A DNA stretch of 64,000 bases from Pardosa pseudoannulata (GCA_032207245.1 CM063506.1:14815627-14879626), one strand, 5' to 3'. Positions 1 to 10,137 are shown, counted from the first letter of the stretch. Program-made: numbers and translations. The notes: generated by a model from the letters alone, not told the origin.

Positions 1-255
1 CAAATAGAAATAGTAGTATATAGTTTTAATTTTTTCGAATTATGTTATATATAAACATTTTTACATTATAAAAAAAGGAAAAGAGTATTCATAAAACTAA
101 TAATGTGAAAACTAGGTTTTATTTGTCTAAACTTTTCCAGAATCTATGTAGTAGACAAGAACATTCGGCTTCGTTTTCCTGTATATACCGTTATTTATGT
201 ACCCAGAAACAAACCATGTTGTTACAGTACAAGTAAGTGACCCGTACACAATGTG
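1..255 (-). mobile_element. piggyBac-like element, family B, partial (right end seen)
   Basis: Read on the minus strand from 255, the sequence begins CACATTGTGTACGGGTCAC and is followed outside by TTAA at 256-259. About 155 bp inward (100-255) match the two family B copies at 58563-58893 and 59333-59844, including a shared block around 140-185. Terminal CACATTG next to TTAA is what piggyBac-type cut-and-paste elements leave. The other end is not visible; it may lie left of the window or have been lost in the AT-rich bases 1-99. No coding capacity is seen. Confidence 0.7.
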
Positions 256-259
256 TTAA

Positions 260-673
260 GTTTTTAACAGTATGCGATTTATATATAAATTTACATTTTA
301 AGAAGAGAATTTGTTGTTATGCTTCCTCTAGTTCTTAGTGTTGCTGCTTAAGTAAGAGTGTTTATAAAAAATGGTTTGACGTCTAGAAAACTTATTATGT
401 TTGTAGATGGTACCATCAATACCACTTCAAATGTATGTGCCATTGAATGAAAATTTATTTGTACAATATATCGGTGTGCAATTTTTTGACAGTTGTACTT
501 TATTCGCTGAGCTCAATTTTAGTTTGAGAGTTGTAAATGGTAAATCGGTTGTTATTGTAGTTCCTTGAAATCTTGAGACCAGGATATTACTGAGAAGGAT
601 ATTACTTATCCCAGATGCCACAACGATATGCAATTTTTCAAGAAAACTATTTAAGAGTTTTCATTATGCTCAC
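260..673. other. AT-rich spacer, no feature seen
   Basis: Between the TTAA of the family B piggyBac-like end and the LTR start at 674. The short minus-strand open frame at 427-633 has no recognisable motif and I do not regard it as a gene. Confidence 0.5.
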
Positions 674-1017
674 TGTAAGGAATTTGGACTTCACGACCAG
701 TGGGTCACATATATAGATGCCCTTCTTGATATCTGCAAAATCGCTTCCATGAACCCCTTGCACCCGGCGTTCCTTGGGGAAATAGGAGCTGTCCGGCTAA
801 GGAGGGACTGATAAGGTTTTTCAAATGCGCTTGTTTGTGTTTTTGCAGGACGGCAGTACATTTGGAACGGAGGACTGCTCTTTCAAGATCAAGTTTCGAG
901 AATGCTGAATCTCACCGGAAGGAGGGAGAGAAGATCTGCAAGAAAGCAGTTGGATCCGGGCCTACGACTTGGAGACATCTCTCTGTTTTGCAGCGAGAGA
1001 ATGTTATTTTGGATATA

Positions 1018-1670
1018 CAGTCGAACTTCGACAACTCGAAGTCCCAGGGGACCCCCAAAAATATTCGACTTATCCGAAGTTCGAGTTATCGAAGTTACCT
1101 ACCATTCCTCTCAACTGGCACTTACGATGGGTCAACATGGTTTAAATGGTTTGATATGTGCCATAATACTATAGTTGTACGCATTTCAATTTTTTAATAG
1201 CCTATGTAAGAGAAGAATGGGGTCAAAAGGTTTAAAACTCAAGAAATGGCCTCATTACATATTAATTAGCATACATACCATGTGACTCTCATTTGAAAAA
1301 AGCAGTTATTTTTAAGATTGTCGGCATTCACAAAGTCACCTTTTTTATCACAGTTAAATAGGGTGTTGTCTGTACCATCGGTGGTCTCCAGGGATTGTTG
1401 TAAGATGTGAATAGCGTTCTGTGCTTGCTCGTGACCTTCGAAAATGAAGGTTTTCGAAGATCACGAGTGGACAGGCTTTCGAAGTTTTCAACAGAATTTT
1501 GTTTTTTACCGGGAAAATCTATCACAAAAACTTCGACTTAGAAGATGTTTACTTCGAGTTATCGAGACAGTATTTTAAAGAAAAGTATAGAAATGATTAG
1601 GGACTTGATTAAAAGTTCGAGTTAGTGGATTATTCGACTTATAGGAAGTCGAGTTATCGAAGTTCGACTG
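1018..1670. mobile_element. Tigger/pogo-type MITE nested in LTR copy 1
   Basis: Begins CAGTCGAACTTCGACAACTC and, on the other strand, CAGTCGAACTTCGATAACTC: a 22-bp terminal inverted repeat with one mismatch. It is flanked by TA at 1016-1017 and 1671-1672. The CAGT...TCGA..AACTCGAA type of end and the TA duplication fit the pogo/Tigger branch of Tc1/mariner. Comparison with LTR copies 2 and 3 shows it interrupts an otherwise continuous LTR. It encodes no transposase. A 17-bp-armed hairpin lies at 1428-1467. Confidence 0.85.
1428..1467. repeat. Hairpin sharing its arm motif with 33521-33549
   Basis: Arms 1428-1444 and 1451-1467 pair over 17 bp with one mismatch around a 6-nt loop (TGAAGG). The arm contains GTGACCTTCGA, also the arm of the hairpin at 33521-33549. 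It sits inside the Tigger-type MITE. Confidence 0.75.
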
Positions 1671-1924
1671 TAATACACTCGGTTAATCCTATCTGAATTT
1701 ATACAGGCTCTGAGACTCGGGAATATGTTATTTTGATTTATTTTAAATATTTAATCTTTTTGTCAGTCTTTTGTAAATAAATGTCATTTGTTGTCCTAAA
1801 AGCTTTAGGAGGATTTTTTTTAGTCTATGCATCTCAGCGGCGATCTACGAACATACCTGACCCACTAAAGTAGGCGGGCAGGACCCACGCAAGTATAGCG
1901 CCCCAGAGCAAGTGTGTTATTACA

Positions 1925-1948
1925 ACGTGGCCTCCGGAATGGGGTGGT
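1925..1948 (+). promoter_or_regulatory. Candidate tRNA primer-binding site after LTR copy 1
   Basis: Directly after the LTR end, TGGCCTCCGGAATGGGGTGG (1928-1947) aligns with TGGTGTCAGGAGTGGTGTGG after LTR copy 3 (54501-54520). TGG a few bases inside the 5' LTR is where the minus-strand tRNA primer anneals in LTR retrotransposons. The priming tRNA cannot be assigned with confidence because both copies are mutated. Confidence 0.55.
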
Positions 1949-2908
1949 TATTACACTCCTTGTGGGACAATGACATTTTTAGTGCTGACTCAAAACCTAA
2001 CAGACTCTGTGGAAGCTGCAATATTACGACCACTGGTTATCTTACCAGCTCAAAAAGTCCATGCTCTATGATAAGATAAACACTTTACCTCACCTTCATC
2101 TTCGGTGAACTGGAAGCAATCATTTCAACAAAGAACGATTTCAATAATCCTTCTTTCAAAAAACTCTATTAGCCTTTGATTGAATAACGAGCTTGAAATA
2201 CTTCAATGCCACTTGAAGCTCTTATTAGTTTTTGAAGGCAATTCTCAATCTCAATTTTTTGCAGATATATTTAGAATATAACACTAATATTAGTCTTCTT
2301 AATGGTTAGATTGTTTGAGTTCTAGAAGGAGTTTTCCCATTCATAGTACTTCTTTCCTAGGTGTTTTGTTTTAAATGTAGCATAATGCTTCGTATAAATT
2401 TTCAATTAAGCACGTAAACAAAAAGCTAAAAAGTGAACCAATTTACTTGCTTAATGTATGGCGTATAGAGGCCTTCTTTTGCTTTTTGCCCAACTTTCTA
2501 AATTTCATTTCAGTTTGTCTAAGCGAAAATGATTGTGGATTCGTTCACGAGATATAGATAAATAATTAGACCATACCTCATATATATATGTACGCGTGTG
2601 TATGCAAAGGAAAAAATAATACAAATACCTAAATAGTTTGTGTTTAAAGTGTAACAATGAGTTACACTACTGGCAACGCCAAAATTTGCAACATGTAATT
2701 TAATTAGTTGTACTATGTAAAAGATTTCTAACAAAATATGTGTAATCTTCCTATGAAAATGCAATGATATAAATGCAATGATGTAAATGCTAATAACTTT
2801 GTTTGTAAACAGATACTATATAAATTACGAAGAATGTAAATTTAGGTGATTTAGAGGTACAAATGCATATTTTTGATAAGACACAATCATGTGCTAAGAA
2901 TTACTTAG
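1949..2908. other. No gene seen; possible eroded retrotransposon interior, then AT-rich DNA
   Basis: About 1 kb after the primer-binding site. No gag or pol motif can be read in any frame, and only the first ~25 bases compare with the sequence after LTR copy 3. From about 2250 the sequence is AT-rich without repeats I can place. Confidence 0.4.
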
Positions 2909-3113
2909 CATGTCAGGTGAGTTTAGTTTTGTTTTAGAGTTCTACGGTCGACTTTTTTGCACACGAGGGATAATGAGACCGGGACCTACTGCTTAAAGTC
3001 GATTCCGAACGGCTACGAACATCCATGCCATAGTGGGATTAGAACCCACGAACTCCGGTTCCGAATTCCAGCACCCTAACCATTCGGCCATCGTTCGGCT
3101 CATGTCAGGTGAG
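2909..3113 (-). mobile_element. tRNA-derived SINE, family A, with 13-bp target-site duplication
   Basis: The element (2922-3100, 179 bp) lies between two perfect 13-bp direct repeats, CATGTCAGGTGAG at 2909-2921 and 3101-3113. On the minus strand it opens with a tRNA-like head: an A-box-like TGGCCGAATGG and a B-box-like GGTTCTAATCC, as in RNA polymerase III promoters. A family-specific body follows, ending in an A/T-rich tail next to 2922. Copies occur at 5262, 12020, 27625, 32110, 51777 and 53040. The intact duplication marks it as one of the youngest insertions here. SINEs of this kind are copied by a partner LINE reverse transcriptase. Confidence 0.9.
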
Positions 3114-3365
3114 ATACAAATGAGACGAAGATGCGTTTTATTAATTTTATGTTTTACTGCTACAATGGTCAGTAGGAGCAAGTTCGATTTCACCAATTGC
3201 CTCAATTATGCATTGATTTATCCCTGTAATAAAATTCTGCCGATTGAGGGAATGTAACACCGAGTTACACTACTGGATAACGCCAGCTCGGGAGACTGAC
3301 CGAAGGACTAAAGCAATGTCAGTGACCCCCCCTTCGACCCGGACAAGAAGGGTTGCTAACGCGGG

Positions 3366-3711
3366 TCAGTCGTCTTTGACCCTGGCAACATGAGTCATTG
3401 GATTTTGTTCGGTAGATTTGAAGGCCCCTTCAGAGAAAAAGCAGGCCAAGACGGAGCTAATGGATAACTTCATTAGAGCAGGGAGTTGCTCCAACATTTT
3501 CATCTGTATATGGAGACTCCATATAGATACTTGATTTGTTTTATTTGCTTCACCAGATTGTTCTTCATCAAAAATAGAATTGTAAATAAAGAGTCTGCAA
3601 AAGGGTAAGTCTTCGTTTGTACCTGGTGTCTTATTCTTTATCTCAACAGGCCTGGTATAAGTTATTGGTACGTAATACAAAGCAAATGAGAAACTACCAT
3701 TACCAGTATCA
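3366..3711 (-). CDS. Candidate terminal coding exon, protein family not recognised
   Basis: On the minus strand, TTATATTTCAG immediately precedes 3711, a good splice-acceptor context. It is followed by an open frame of 114 codons to a TGA at 3366-3368. The exon begins in phase with one leftover base, then reads D-T-G-N-G-S-F-S-F-A-L-Y-Y. The translation is of mixed composition with Trp, Cys and Met, an acidic SIFDEEQSGEANKTN stretch in the middle and a hydrophobic KLSISSVLACFF near the end; it is unlike the low-complexity frames elsewhere. The longest ATG frame within it starts at 3680. No family is recognised and no partner exon was found upstream on the minus strand. It could be a host last exon, an exon fragment carried by a TE, or chance. 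No poly(A) signal was identified downstream. Confidence 0.35.
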
Positions 3712-3713
3712 CT

Positions 3714-4725
3714 GAAATATAACCAACTTTTAATAGTTAAAATGAAAATACGTAAAACAAAAGTACATTTCTGAAGCGAGTGTACAGAGAGCCTTCCAAC
3801 ATAATAAACCTCGACAAAGAAGGATTCGACAACTAAACTCTAAATGCATCTGGGTTGAGTGCAACCGGTCATGTTATTATATCTTCTTTTGTCCATTGAG
3901 TTTTCCCCTGAGCATGAGGCATTCATCTTTAAGATTGCATCTGTCTAAAAACAATTGCTTCGTTTGAGGTAACGTAGATCCTTGATTTTACTGTCATTAA
4001 ACTGTATAAAAGACCATTTTTGCTTCTTATTACATATGATCATAGTATGTCAATCAGTGAAATAATGACGACTTTAAAGAGATATTACTCCTTAAAGTGA
4101 GAGAAAATTCATACTTGTGAGTTAAAACCAATTTTTCCAACAGTCTTGAAATCTTAGGCACAGAAGTTACTCCTGATTATTTTAATTCATCCTTTGAGAA
4201 TAGAATTGATGCTCTTTTGAACAAAGATTTAATTGCAGTGTAGCTTTAATCATCGGCTAATCATAGGTCTTTACTGCATTCTGACTCTCAGAGTGGAATA
4301 CGACCGTGTATGTTCTATTGTAATTATTGCTTGTCTGGATGGGTACTATCCCCAAGACCGGAACTTGGGGGTGTTAAAGGAGGCATTTGCCAAGGGCTCG
4401 ACATTCTGCACAAAACGCTTGCTAAAGGTGTTCTATGATGCAACGAAGATTTGTTGTTTCCACATAGGAATAACGAAAACTTGAAAAATAATTATCACAT
4501 TTTCATAATTATAGTTAAAGGGTAGGATTAAAAGACAATAAATTAAAATTATTTTTAAAAATATGAGGGTGGGAATTTTCAATTATGTATATCAGAAAAG
4601 ACTTCCAATAATCTTAAAACTTGGAGAGTCCATAAAGAAGTTCCAGAAGGTATTCCTCAGCTAGAACTAGAGAATATATATATTCAAATTTATTAACTGT
4701 GCTCAGAATTCTTCTATGCCTTCTT
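3714..4725. other. Spacer without recognisable feature
   Basis: Unassigned DNA. An 83-codon plus-strand frame at 4233-4484 has reasonable composition but no motif, splice context or repeat relative, so it is not called as a gene. Confidence 0.4.
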
Positions 4726-4729
4726 TTAA

Positions 4730-5228
4730 CCCCTTAATGCACAGTTTTTTGGAAAAAAGCATGCCAAAAAAAAATCAAATTTTTTTATGTAAAAAACACA
4801 ATTTAGAACGTTGTATTACAAAAAAAAAATACAAAAATACAAAAATACAAAAATAATCAAAATTTTTATTGCAATTTTGGGTTTTGATAACATTGCAGAA
4901 AATAGTCGAATATTGTAATATTACAAGCACATCGACTTTTTTTATCTTTCTTTTCACAAGGAAGAGATAAGTCGTAAGTGATAAGTAGAAAAAAAAATAT
5001 ATTTTATACTTGAATAAGTAAGTGTTATAGCTTACAATCCCATATAAATGATAAATATCAATAAAATGGTTGTTTTTTTCTTCCACATTGTTATTTACCA
5101 TTCCCGATTGCATCCGAGTGTGAAAAATTATAGCAACATAGAGTACAACTCCGCTCGAGTTATCTCGAGTGTGCACAGTTTGGCCAGTTTAGCGCGCTCG
5201 AGTTAACTCGAGCTTGCACGTTAAGGGG
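4730..5228. mobile_element. piggyBac-like nonautonomous element, family A, copy 1
   Basis: Bounded by TTAA at 4726-4729 and 5229-5232. The left end reads CCCCTTAATGCAC and the right end, on the other strand, CCCCTTAACGTGCA, an inverted repeat of about 13 bp. TTAA duplication is diagnostic of piggyBac transposition. Beside the right end is the perfect palindrome CTCGAGTTAACTCGAG (5197-5212), a possible subterminal transposase site. A minus-strand frame (4775-5176) starts with about 25 residues nearly identical to the frame in copy 2 (34221-34454). The later part is AT-rich drift, so it is repeat sequence, not a transposase. Copies: 34153-34506 and 43128-43190. Confidence 0.85.
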
Positions 5229-5261
5229 TTAAAGACAATTTTGTGTGGATATTTCGATTCT

Positions 5262-5400
5262 ACCGGAGGTCGTGACTTCGAATTCCACTGTGGCATGAAT
5301 GTTCGTAGACGTTCCGAATCGGCTTTAAGCAGTAGGTTCTGGCCTCGTTAGCCCTCATGTTGCAAAATTAGACCTTAGCGGTGCAAACCAAACCCGAAAC
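5262..5400 (+). mobile_element. SINE family A, 5'-truncated copy
   Basis: Matches the body of the SINE at 2922-3100 in the opposite orientation, from the B-box region (GACTTCGAATTCC) through CGGCTTTAAGCAGTAGG to the tail. The A-box half of the tRNA head is missing. Confidence 0.75.
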
Positions 5401-6027
5401 TTATCTCCGCAAATTTGCGGACGGAAGGTGAAGTACGAGAGATAGGGGTTTAACTTCAATTTAGCTCTATATTTCTTCATTTGTTTGTGAACACAAAAAA
5501 CCCCGATTTTCCCGAGTTATAGTCAAAACAATTTTTAGATATAGGGAATATAAGGAGCTTGTTTATATTCTGGAATTCTGATGTAACCCGTGTAAAGTTC
5601 CCTGAGATACTAGTTGATCTTCAAACTTTACAAGCCAGACAGACTAATTAAAAGAAAAAAAATATATAAAAATGAAAGCTAGTGTTAGCTAAAGGTACTT
5701 TTTACGTATAAAGAGGATTTTAAGGAAATTAAGTTTATTATATATGTCACTTTTTCCTTATTTTAACTTTAGAGGCTTTTTTACTCAAAACTATAATTTT
5801 CACCACTATCAGTAAGATTTAAAAAAATCTGTTAAATCTAGTATCTGTTTGAAATTTTTCATGATTGAATATCTCTTTATTATCTATAGAATAAATTAAT
5901 ATTTTTTGGAAATTTTAACATTTTCAATTGTTTTTGACCAAAATGAAATTAAAAATTGTATACTCATTGTTTTTAAAAATTTGAATTATTTTTAAAAATA
6001 GTTATTGATGGTAAATTTACAATGTAA
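5401..6027. other. AT-rich spacer with one short palindrome
   Basis: The only structure noted is the perfect 14-bp palindrome CCGCAAATTTGCGG at 5407-5420. No coding sequence is seen. Confidence 0.4.
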
Positions 6028-6510
6028 TCTTTATATATAAAATTCTACTGTCCGTGTGTTTGTAATAGAAATCCTCCTAAACAACTGGACTAATTTTTAT
6101 GAAATTTTTTTATGTAATTAAGTTTATTCGAAAATAGTTTAGATTCACAATTTGATCTAATAAAAAATGTTTTTCTTATTAAAAATCCAGAATTACGCAC
6201 TTATTGAGATTATTACAATACCGCTTGAAACCCTTCAATGCTAAAGTATCTGTGGCGCAGTGGTCAGCGCAAAGAGCTCCACTACGAAAAGTCCCAGGAT
6301 CGAATCCCCATGTACAAAACGTGAGAATTTTAATTTAATCTAATTACGTTGTGATGACTGTACTCATGGTGGCGTCAAGTATTTTTAAAATAATTTTTAT
6401 TCCTTACTTTTCCATAAAAACGGTGGAATTTAAAATTTATTTGAGAACATTTTACGATTTTTGGATTTACAGCGGGATTTACAGCGGACAACGTCTGTCG
6501 GATCGTCTTG
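6028..6510 (+). mobile_element. Nonautonomous Helitron-like element
   Basis: The left end is TC followed by TTTATATATAAAATTC and a block (CTGTCCGTGTGTTTG ... CCTAAACAACTGGAC) that I know from 5' ends of arthropod Helitron-like repeats. The right end carries ACAACGTCTGTCGGATC, like the hairpin-bearing Helitron 3' end, but the terminal CTRR appears as CTTG. It lies between A (6027) and T (6511), as rolling-circle insertion requires, with no target duplication. A tRNA-like piece at about 6248-6300 (TGGCGCAGTGG and GGATCGAATCC boxes) is carried inside. No Rep/helicase gene is present. Confidence 0.6.
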
Positions 6511-7241
6511 TAACTTTATTACTTTAATACATTACATTATTTAATCATCACATTAAATTTTTCATTTAACTTTTACATTACTTTTATTATAGATTTCTAA
6601 TCAATTTAACGTAAAATTAAGATTTATAAGATAATTAGAACTTCAAATAATTTATGGATAGAAAATGATGTCTCGAAAATTTTTTAAAAATTTTGTTCTG
6701 TTAAGTATATTATATATTTTTTATTTTTAAATAAAAAATATTTATTAATTGAATATATTAAATTTGAAAATGTTATTAAAAACTGGTAAAATTTTTTTAA
6801 AATTGTAATAATATTATAATACGTTATTGACAGTCGAAATAAGAACACATTTACACTGTTGCACAGCAGCTTAAAACCTCTGAGACCCCTTAACTAAAGA
6901 GGAAAAAATATATGTTTATTTATGTGGGAGATTTATTCCCAAGGTGGAAAAGATGAACAAAAGCTCAACTAAAATGAACTTATTTAATTAAACTATTTAC
7001 ACATTATATACAAAATTGGTGTCTAGGGAGAATTAAAATAAAACTGGACATCAGTGCCCGTCTGGCACAACATCAGCGCCCGTCTTGGCGGTCAGTTAGC
7101 GGTCAGCGAGAAGTGCCGTCTGCACACGTTGCCGTCTATATCTGCGTTCCACTGGGAAGAGTTGTTGCCAAACTGCAAAAGGAAAACTTCGCTTGCTCGG
7201 AGTAAATTCACCTCGCTGAGCATTGCCAAGGGTACCATGCC

Positions 7242-7243
<2 letters not shown>
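6511..7243. other. AT-rich spacer, then a GC-richer unassigned stretch
   Basis: 6511-6850 is AT-rich and empty. 7050-7240 is GC-richer and contains repeated GCCCGTCT words. Read on the minus strand, the unit runs from the TA array into an AATAAA-like signal near 6940, so it may be a fragment of another LTR. This is a guess; no termini were found. Confidence 0.3.

Positions 7244-7322
<79 letters not shown>
7244..7322. repeat. (TA)n microsatellite, ~79 bp
   Basis: Uninterrupted TA repeats abutting the LTR-like unit at 7323. The IYIYIY reading frames across it are artefacts. Confidence 0.98.
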
Positions 7323-7325
<3 letters not shown>

Positions 7326-7678
7326 GGGCGAGATTCATTCAAAAGAACAACACATTTTATTTCTGGTGACGATACATCAAATCAATACAACAGGCAAGAA
7401 CTTTTAGAACATCGTGCACACGCACTTTAGTAGGGATTTCTCAGTTAAAAAGACTACGAATAATCCCTTAGCACATTTGATCATGGGATAAAAAATACCC
7501 TTGTTTAAAGAGAACTCGTTTACTATTGGCTAAAGAATTACAGACAGAAGTTGAATTACGTCTATAGCGTGTTTGGAGGTAAAAATCAGAATTACCGCGC
7601 ATACATCAATAATGTAATTTATGAACAGAAGTTATTAAATTAATATTAAATATGTAAATAAGGGATTTTAATATTACA
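7323..7678 (-). mobile_element. LTR-like unit, family T (copy 1), abutting TA arrays
   Basis: On the minus strand it starts TGTAATATTAAAAT and ends CTCGCCCATAAT against the TA array, about 356 bp. Near the end is a poly(A) signal (CCAGAAATAAA) followed by GTGTTGTTCTTTTG. Copies lie at 31017-31372 and 55120-55502 in the opposite orientation, each beginning TGTAATATTAAAA and ending CTCGCCC next to TA repeats. TG start, poly(A) signal and length fit a short LTR, but a clean CA end is obscured by TA expansion, so another repeat type is possible. Confidence 0.6.
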
Positions 7679-7686
7679 CATATATA

Positions 7687-9192
7687 CACTCATGTCCATA
7701 AATTAAGGATAATGAAGTTCAGGCAATGAAAGAGACAAAAGCAAAACAAATTTGACTTATTTGTAAAGTCTATTTATTAAACAAAAGGTAAAGAGCAAAA
7801 AAGATGATATATGTTTGACATAATTAATAAAAAATTGCGATTTTTACTCCCTGGAGCAAATTTCAAAAAAGAACTTATTTACAGAAAACAGTATAACATG
7901 GTTAGTATGATGGTTAATACGGAGTATGTCTCCCGGACGATGCAATACAAGCTTTACAACGCTTACGCATGCTGAGTATCAGATTATCAATCTGATCTTG
8001 GGGAAAATTACACCACTCATCAAGCAATGCCCTCCGAAGTTCCGATAGACAGTTGGGAGGGGGTTGACGGGCTGCAATTCGTCGGCCAAGCATGTCCCAC
8101 ACATGCTCTATTGGATTCAAGTCCGGTGAGTATGCTGGCCAATCCATACGGGTGATATCCTCCGATTGAAGGCATTCGTCTACAATGTTTGCACGGTGAG
8201 GTCGGGCGTTGTATCCATATACAGAAATTCAGGACCCATGGCGCCCCGAAACAAACGTACATGTTGTTCCAGAATGACATCCCGATAGGTGTGGCCTGTC
8301 ATCGTTACACTCTGAACATGCAGGTCAGTTTTGGAACCAAGAATAATTCCTCCCCAAACGAGCCATCCTGCATCACCGTAACGGTGTTGTTCAATGGTGT
8401 TTGTTCTCTTGGTGGTAACGGGTACCTGGCGCTCTCCATATGAAAGTCCGGCGAGAATCAGAATGTAAACTGAACCTGGACTCGTCGGAAAACATCACCC
8501 AAGACCACTGTTTCGGTGTCCACAATGCATGCTCTCTAGCCCAGCATAATCGCAGGCAACAGTGAGTTGCGGTAAGGGGAACACATCTGACAGGCCTACG
8601 AGCATATAGACCAATGTTCCCTAAGCGTCTGTACACGGTCTGCCTTGAAACTGTCGTACCGATAGCTGAAGAGAGCTGACGAGACAGGTCTGATGCTGTG
8701 CTCCATCTGTTTCTTTTGGCAGTAACTGCCAAATACCGGTCATCATTCGGCGTAGTAACTCGGGGGCGACCTCTGCTGTAACATCTACTCACATTACCAT
8801 CATGTTTGAATCGTTGCCAAAGCCAGGAGATGACACTCTGGGCGATTCCAAGTTCCTCGGATACTTCCAGCTGGATACGTCCACATTCCAGTCGTCCGAT
8901 AATTCTACCAAGTAAAAAAACATCCAAATGCTTCCTTTGTGCCATAACTATGCGGTTATTGCACTGAAAGACTTTTAAATCTCTTGTGAACAATTTTACT
9001 TCTTTGCTACCATTCCTTATATACCCATTTCCTACACTCTCGTCATTGTGACGTACTATCCGCGCCATCTGGTGGTTTCCTGCAATTTGCATATTCTTCT
9101 TCAAGATGTTTGTGATAATTCTACAGGTGAAATTTTTATTTTAGAGCTCAATTTCTGTGTGATTCTGAATTATCCTTAATTTATGGACATGA

Positions 9193-9195
<3 letters not shown>
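7687..9195 (-). mobile_element. Tc1-type DNA transposon, full length, 1509 bp
   Basis: Perfect 27-bp terminal inverted repeats (CACTCATGTCCATAAATTAA...) at 7687-7713 and 9169-9195 are flanked by TA (7685-7686, 9196-9197), the Tc1/mariner target duplication. It inserted into TA-rich microsatellite sequence beside the LTR-like unit ending at 7678. One transposase gene lies on the minus strand (8945 to 7914) and is frameshifted. Identical termini point to a fairly recent insertion. Confidence 0.95.
7914..8945 (-). pseudogene. Tc1 family transposase, two frameshifts
   Basis: Family role: cuts the element out at its termini and joins it to TA sites. Start taken at the ATG at 8945 (MAQRKHLDVF), which begins the conserved N-terminal helix-turn-helix (ELGIAQSVISWLWQRF), rather than the upstream ATG at 9104. 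A second HTH follows (TASDLSRQLSSAIGTTVSRQTVYRRLG). The first catalytic Asp is in WVMFSDESRF (about residue 154). A ~4-bp insertion near 8395-8405 shifts the frame. The second Asp is in LYMD (8213-8215), with a 2-bp insertion just after it shifting the frame again. The last Glu is in YSPDLNPIEHVW (8106-8108). Allowing for the 2-bp insertion, the last spacing is DD34E as in Tc1. Without the frameshifts the length would be ~340 residues, usual for Tc1. No active enzyme can be made as it stands. Confidence 0.93.
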
Positions 9196-9270
<75 letters not shown>

Positions 9271-9274
9271 GTGT
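9196..9274. repeat. (TA)n-(TG)n microsatellite
   Basis: TA repeats to about 9234, then TG repeats to about 9274. The TA run begins at the Tc1 target site. Confidence 0.97.
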
Positions 9275-9718
9275 AATGGGCATATTAGCCCATCACAAAG
9301 ACAAGAATATGCACATTAGCTTGAATGCAGTCGTATATAAAAGCATGGCCGAATGAGAAAACAAAGAATTTTGGATGAAGAGAAATGCAGTTTACTGTAG
9401 CTTCATCTCTCGGAGGCTTCTGGGATGAAAAACCCATACATGCAAATTTATAGGTATTTGAGACAGCGAATCTAGGTTACTTATAGTTAATGACGCGGGA
9501 GAAGAGAAATTAATTTTTTAATGCCTTATATAAGAATTGCTGTTTGAAGCAGGTATTAATTTTGTTGTTTTCGGGCTCGCCAAATTAGTAGAAATAACAA
9601 AGGACTGTCAACAAATTTTGCCAGTAAAGGATAAAATCACCTAAAAAGTATTTTAAGATAAACATACGAAGATATACGATAGAATGACATTGGTTAGTTT
9701 TTTAGGGTAAAAGTGTCA

Positions 9719-9719
<1 letters not shown>
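9275..9719. other. Unassigned spacer between microsatellites
   Basis: Moderately complex sequence with no coding frame or repeat partner found in this window. It begins beside TGTGTAATGGG and runs into a CA repeat. Confidence 0.4.

Positions 9720-9800
<81 letters not shown>
9720..9800. repeat. (CA)n-(TA)n microsatellite
   Basis: CA repeats to about 9757, then TA repeats to 9800. Confidence 0.97.
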
Positions 9801-9802
<2 letters not shown>

Positions 9803-10017
9803 AGACTTTACGATGGTTAGTTGCAGTCATTTCCCATAGAAATTACACCATTTTAGTTAGAGAACTTTATTTACAGATCGTTGGCGACCGGGTTTCCGCT
9901 TCATTACAGGGACAGGACAAACTGAAGGGTCAGCTAGCAAGAAGTTATATATAAAAAGACCTTTAACACCTGGGTCAACATCTCGGTCAAAATATGTGGG
10001 AAATCTGCCTTCGACAA

Positions 10018-10137
10018 CGTGCATCTCCTTTTTGTTTGGAAATTTCCTAAATTGAGCGCTAGGGCAATGTAGAATTATAATTGGTCAGACCCCTTCTCTC
10101 AGTGCTTAAACTGTAGCCCCAGTGGTCAATTTAGGTT
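10018..10137 (-). repeat. Single dispersed copy of the ~150-bp satellite monomer
   Basis: Read on the minus strand, CCACTGGGGCTACAG, GGGTCTGACCAATTAT, GCCCTAGCG and ATTTCC.AACAAAAAGGAGA appear in the same order as in the array at 26690-27396. It is an inverted, unlinked monomer of that satellite. Confidence 0.7.

Larger units (their letters stand above)
674..1924 (+). mobile_element. LTR of an LTR retrotransposon (copy 1 of 3), interrupted by a MITE
   Basis: Starts TGTAAGGAATTTGG and ends ATTACA, the TG...CA form of an LTR. Two related copies lie at 48878-49421 and 53899-54497, sharing the start, the CACCCGGC block near 760, a GTAAATAAAT poly(A) signal near 1772-1782 and the GGCGGGCAGG block near 1873. 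Removing the 653-bp insertion at 1018-1670 leaves about 596 bp, the size of copy 3. A primer-binding-like stretch follows at 1928-1947, so this looks like a 5' LTR rather than a solo LTR. The open frames at 835-1197 and 902-1174 fall inside the LTR and MITE and are not genes. Confidence 0.8.

Noticed and set aside
835..1197. 120-codon plus-strand frame
   Set aside because: Lies across an LTR and the nested MITE; no domain, and it breaks at the MITE boundary in other LTR copies.
3005..3100. tRNA-Ser/Leu-like gene on the minus strand (and similar at 12023, 27625, 32108, 53025)
   Set aside because: Repeated with a common body and target duplications; these are SINE heads.
8020..8443. Additional frames on both strands inside the Tc1 element
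   Set aside because: Shadows of the frameshifted transposase.
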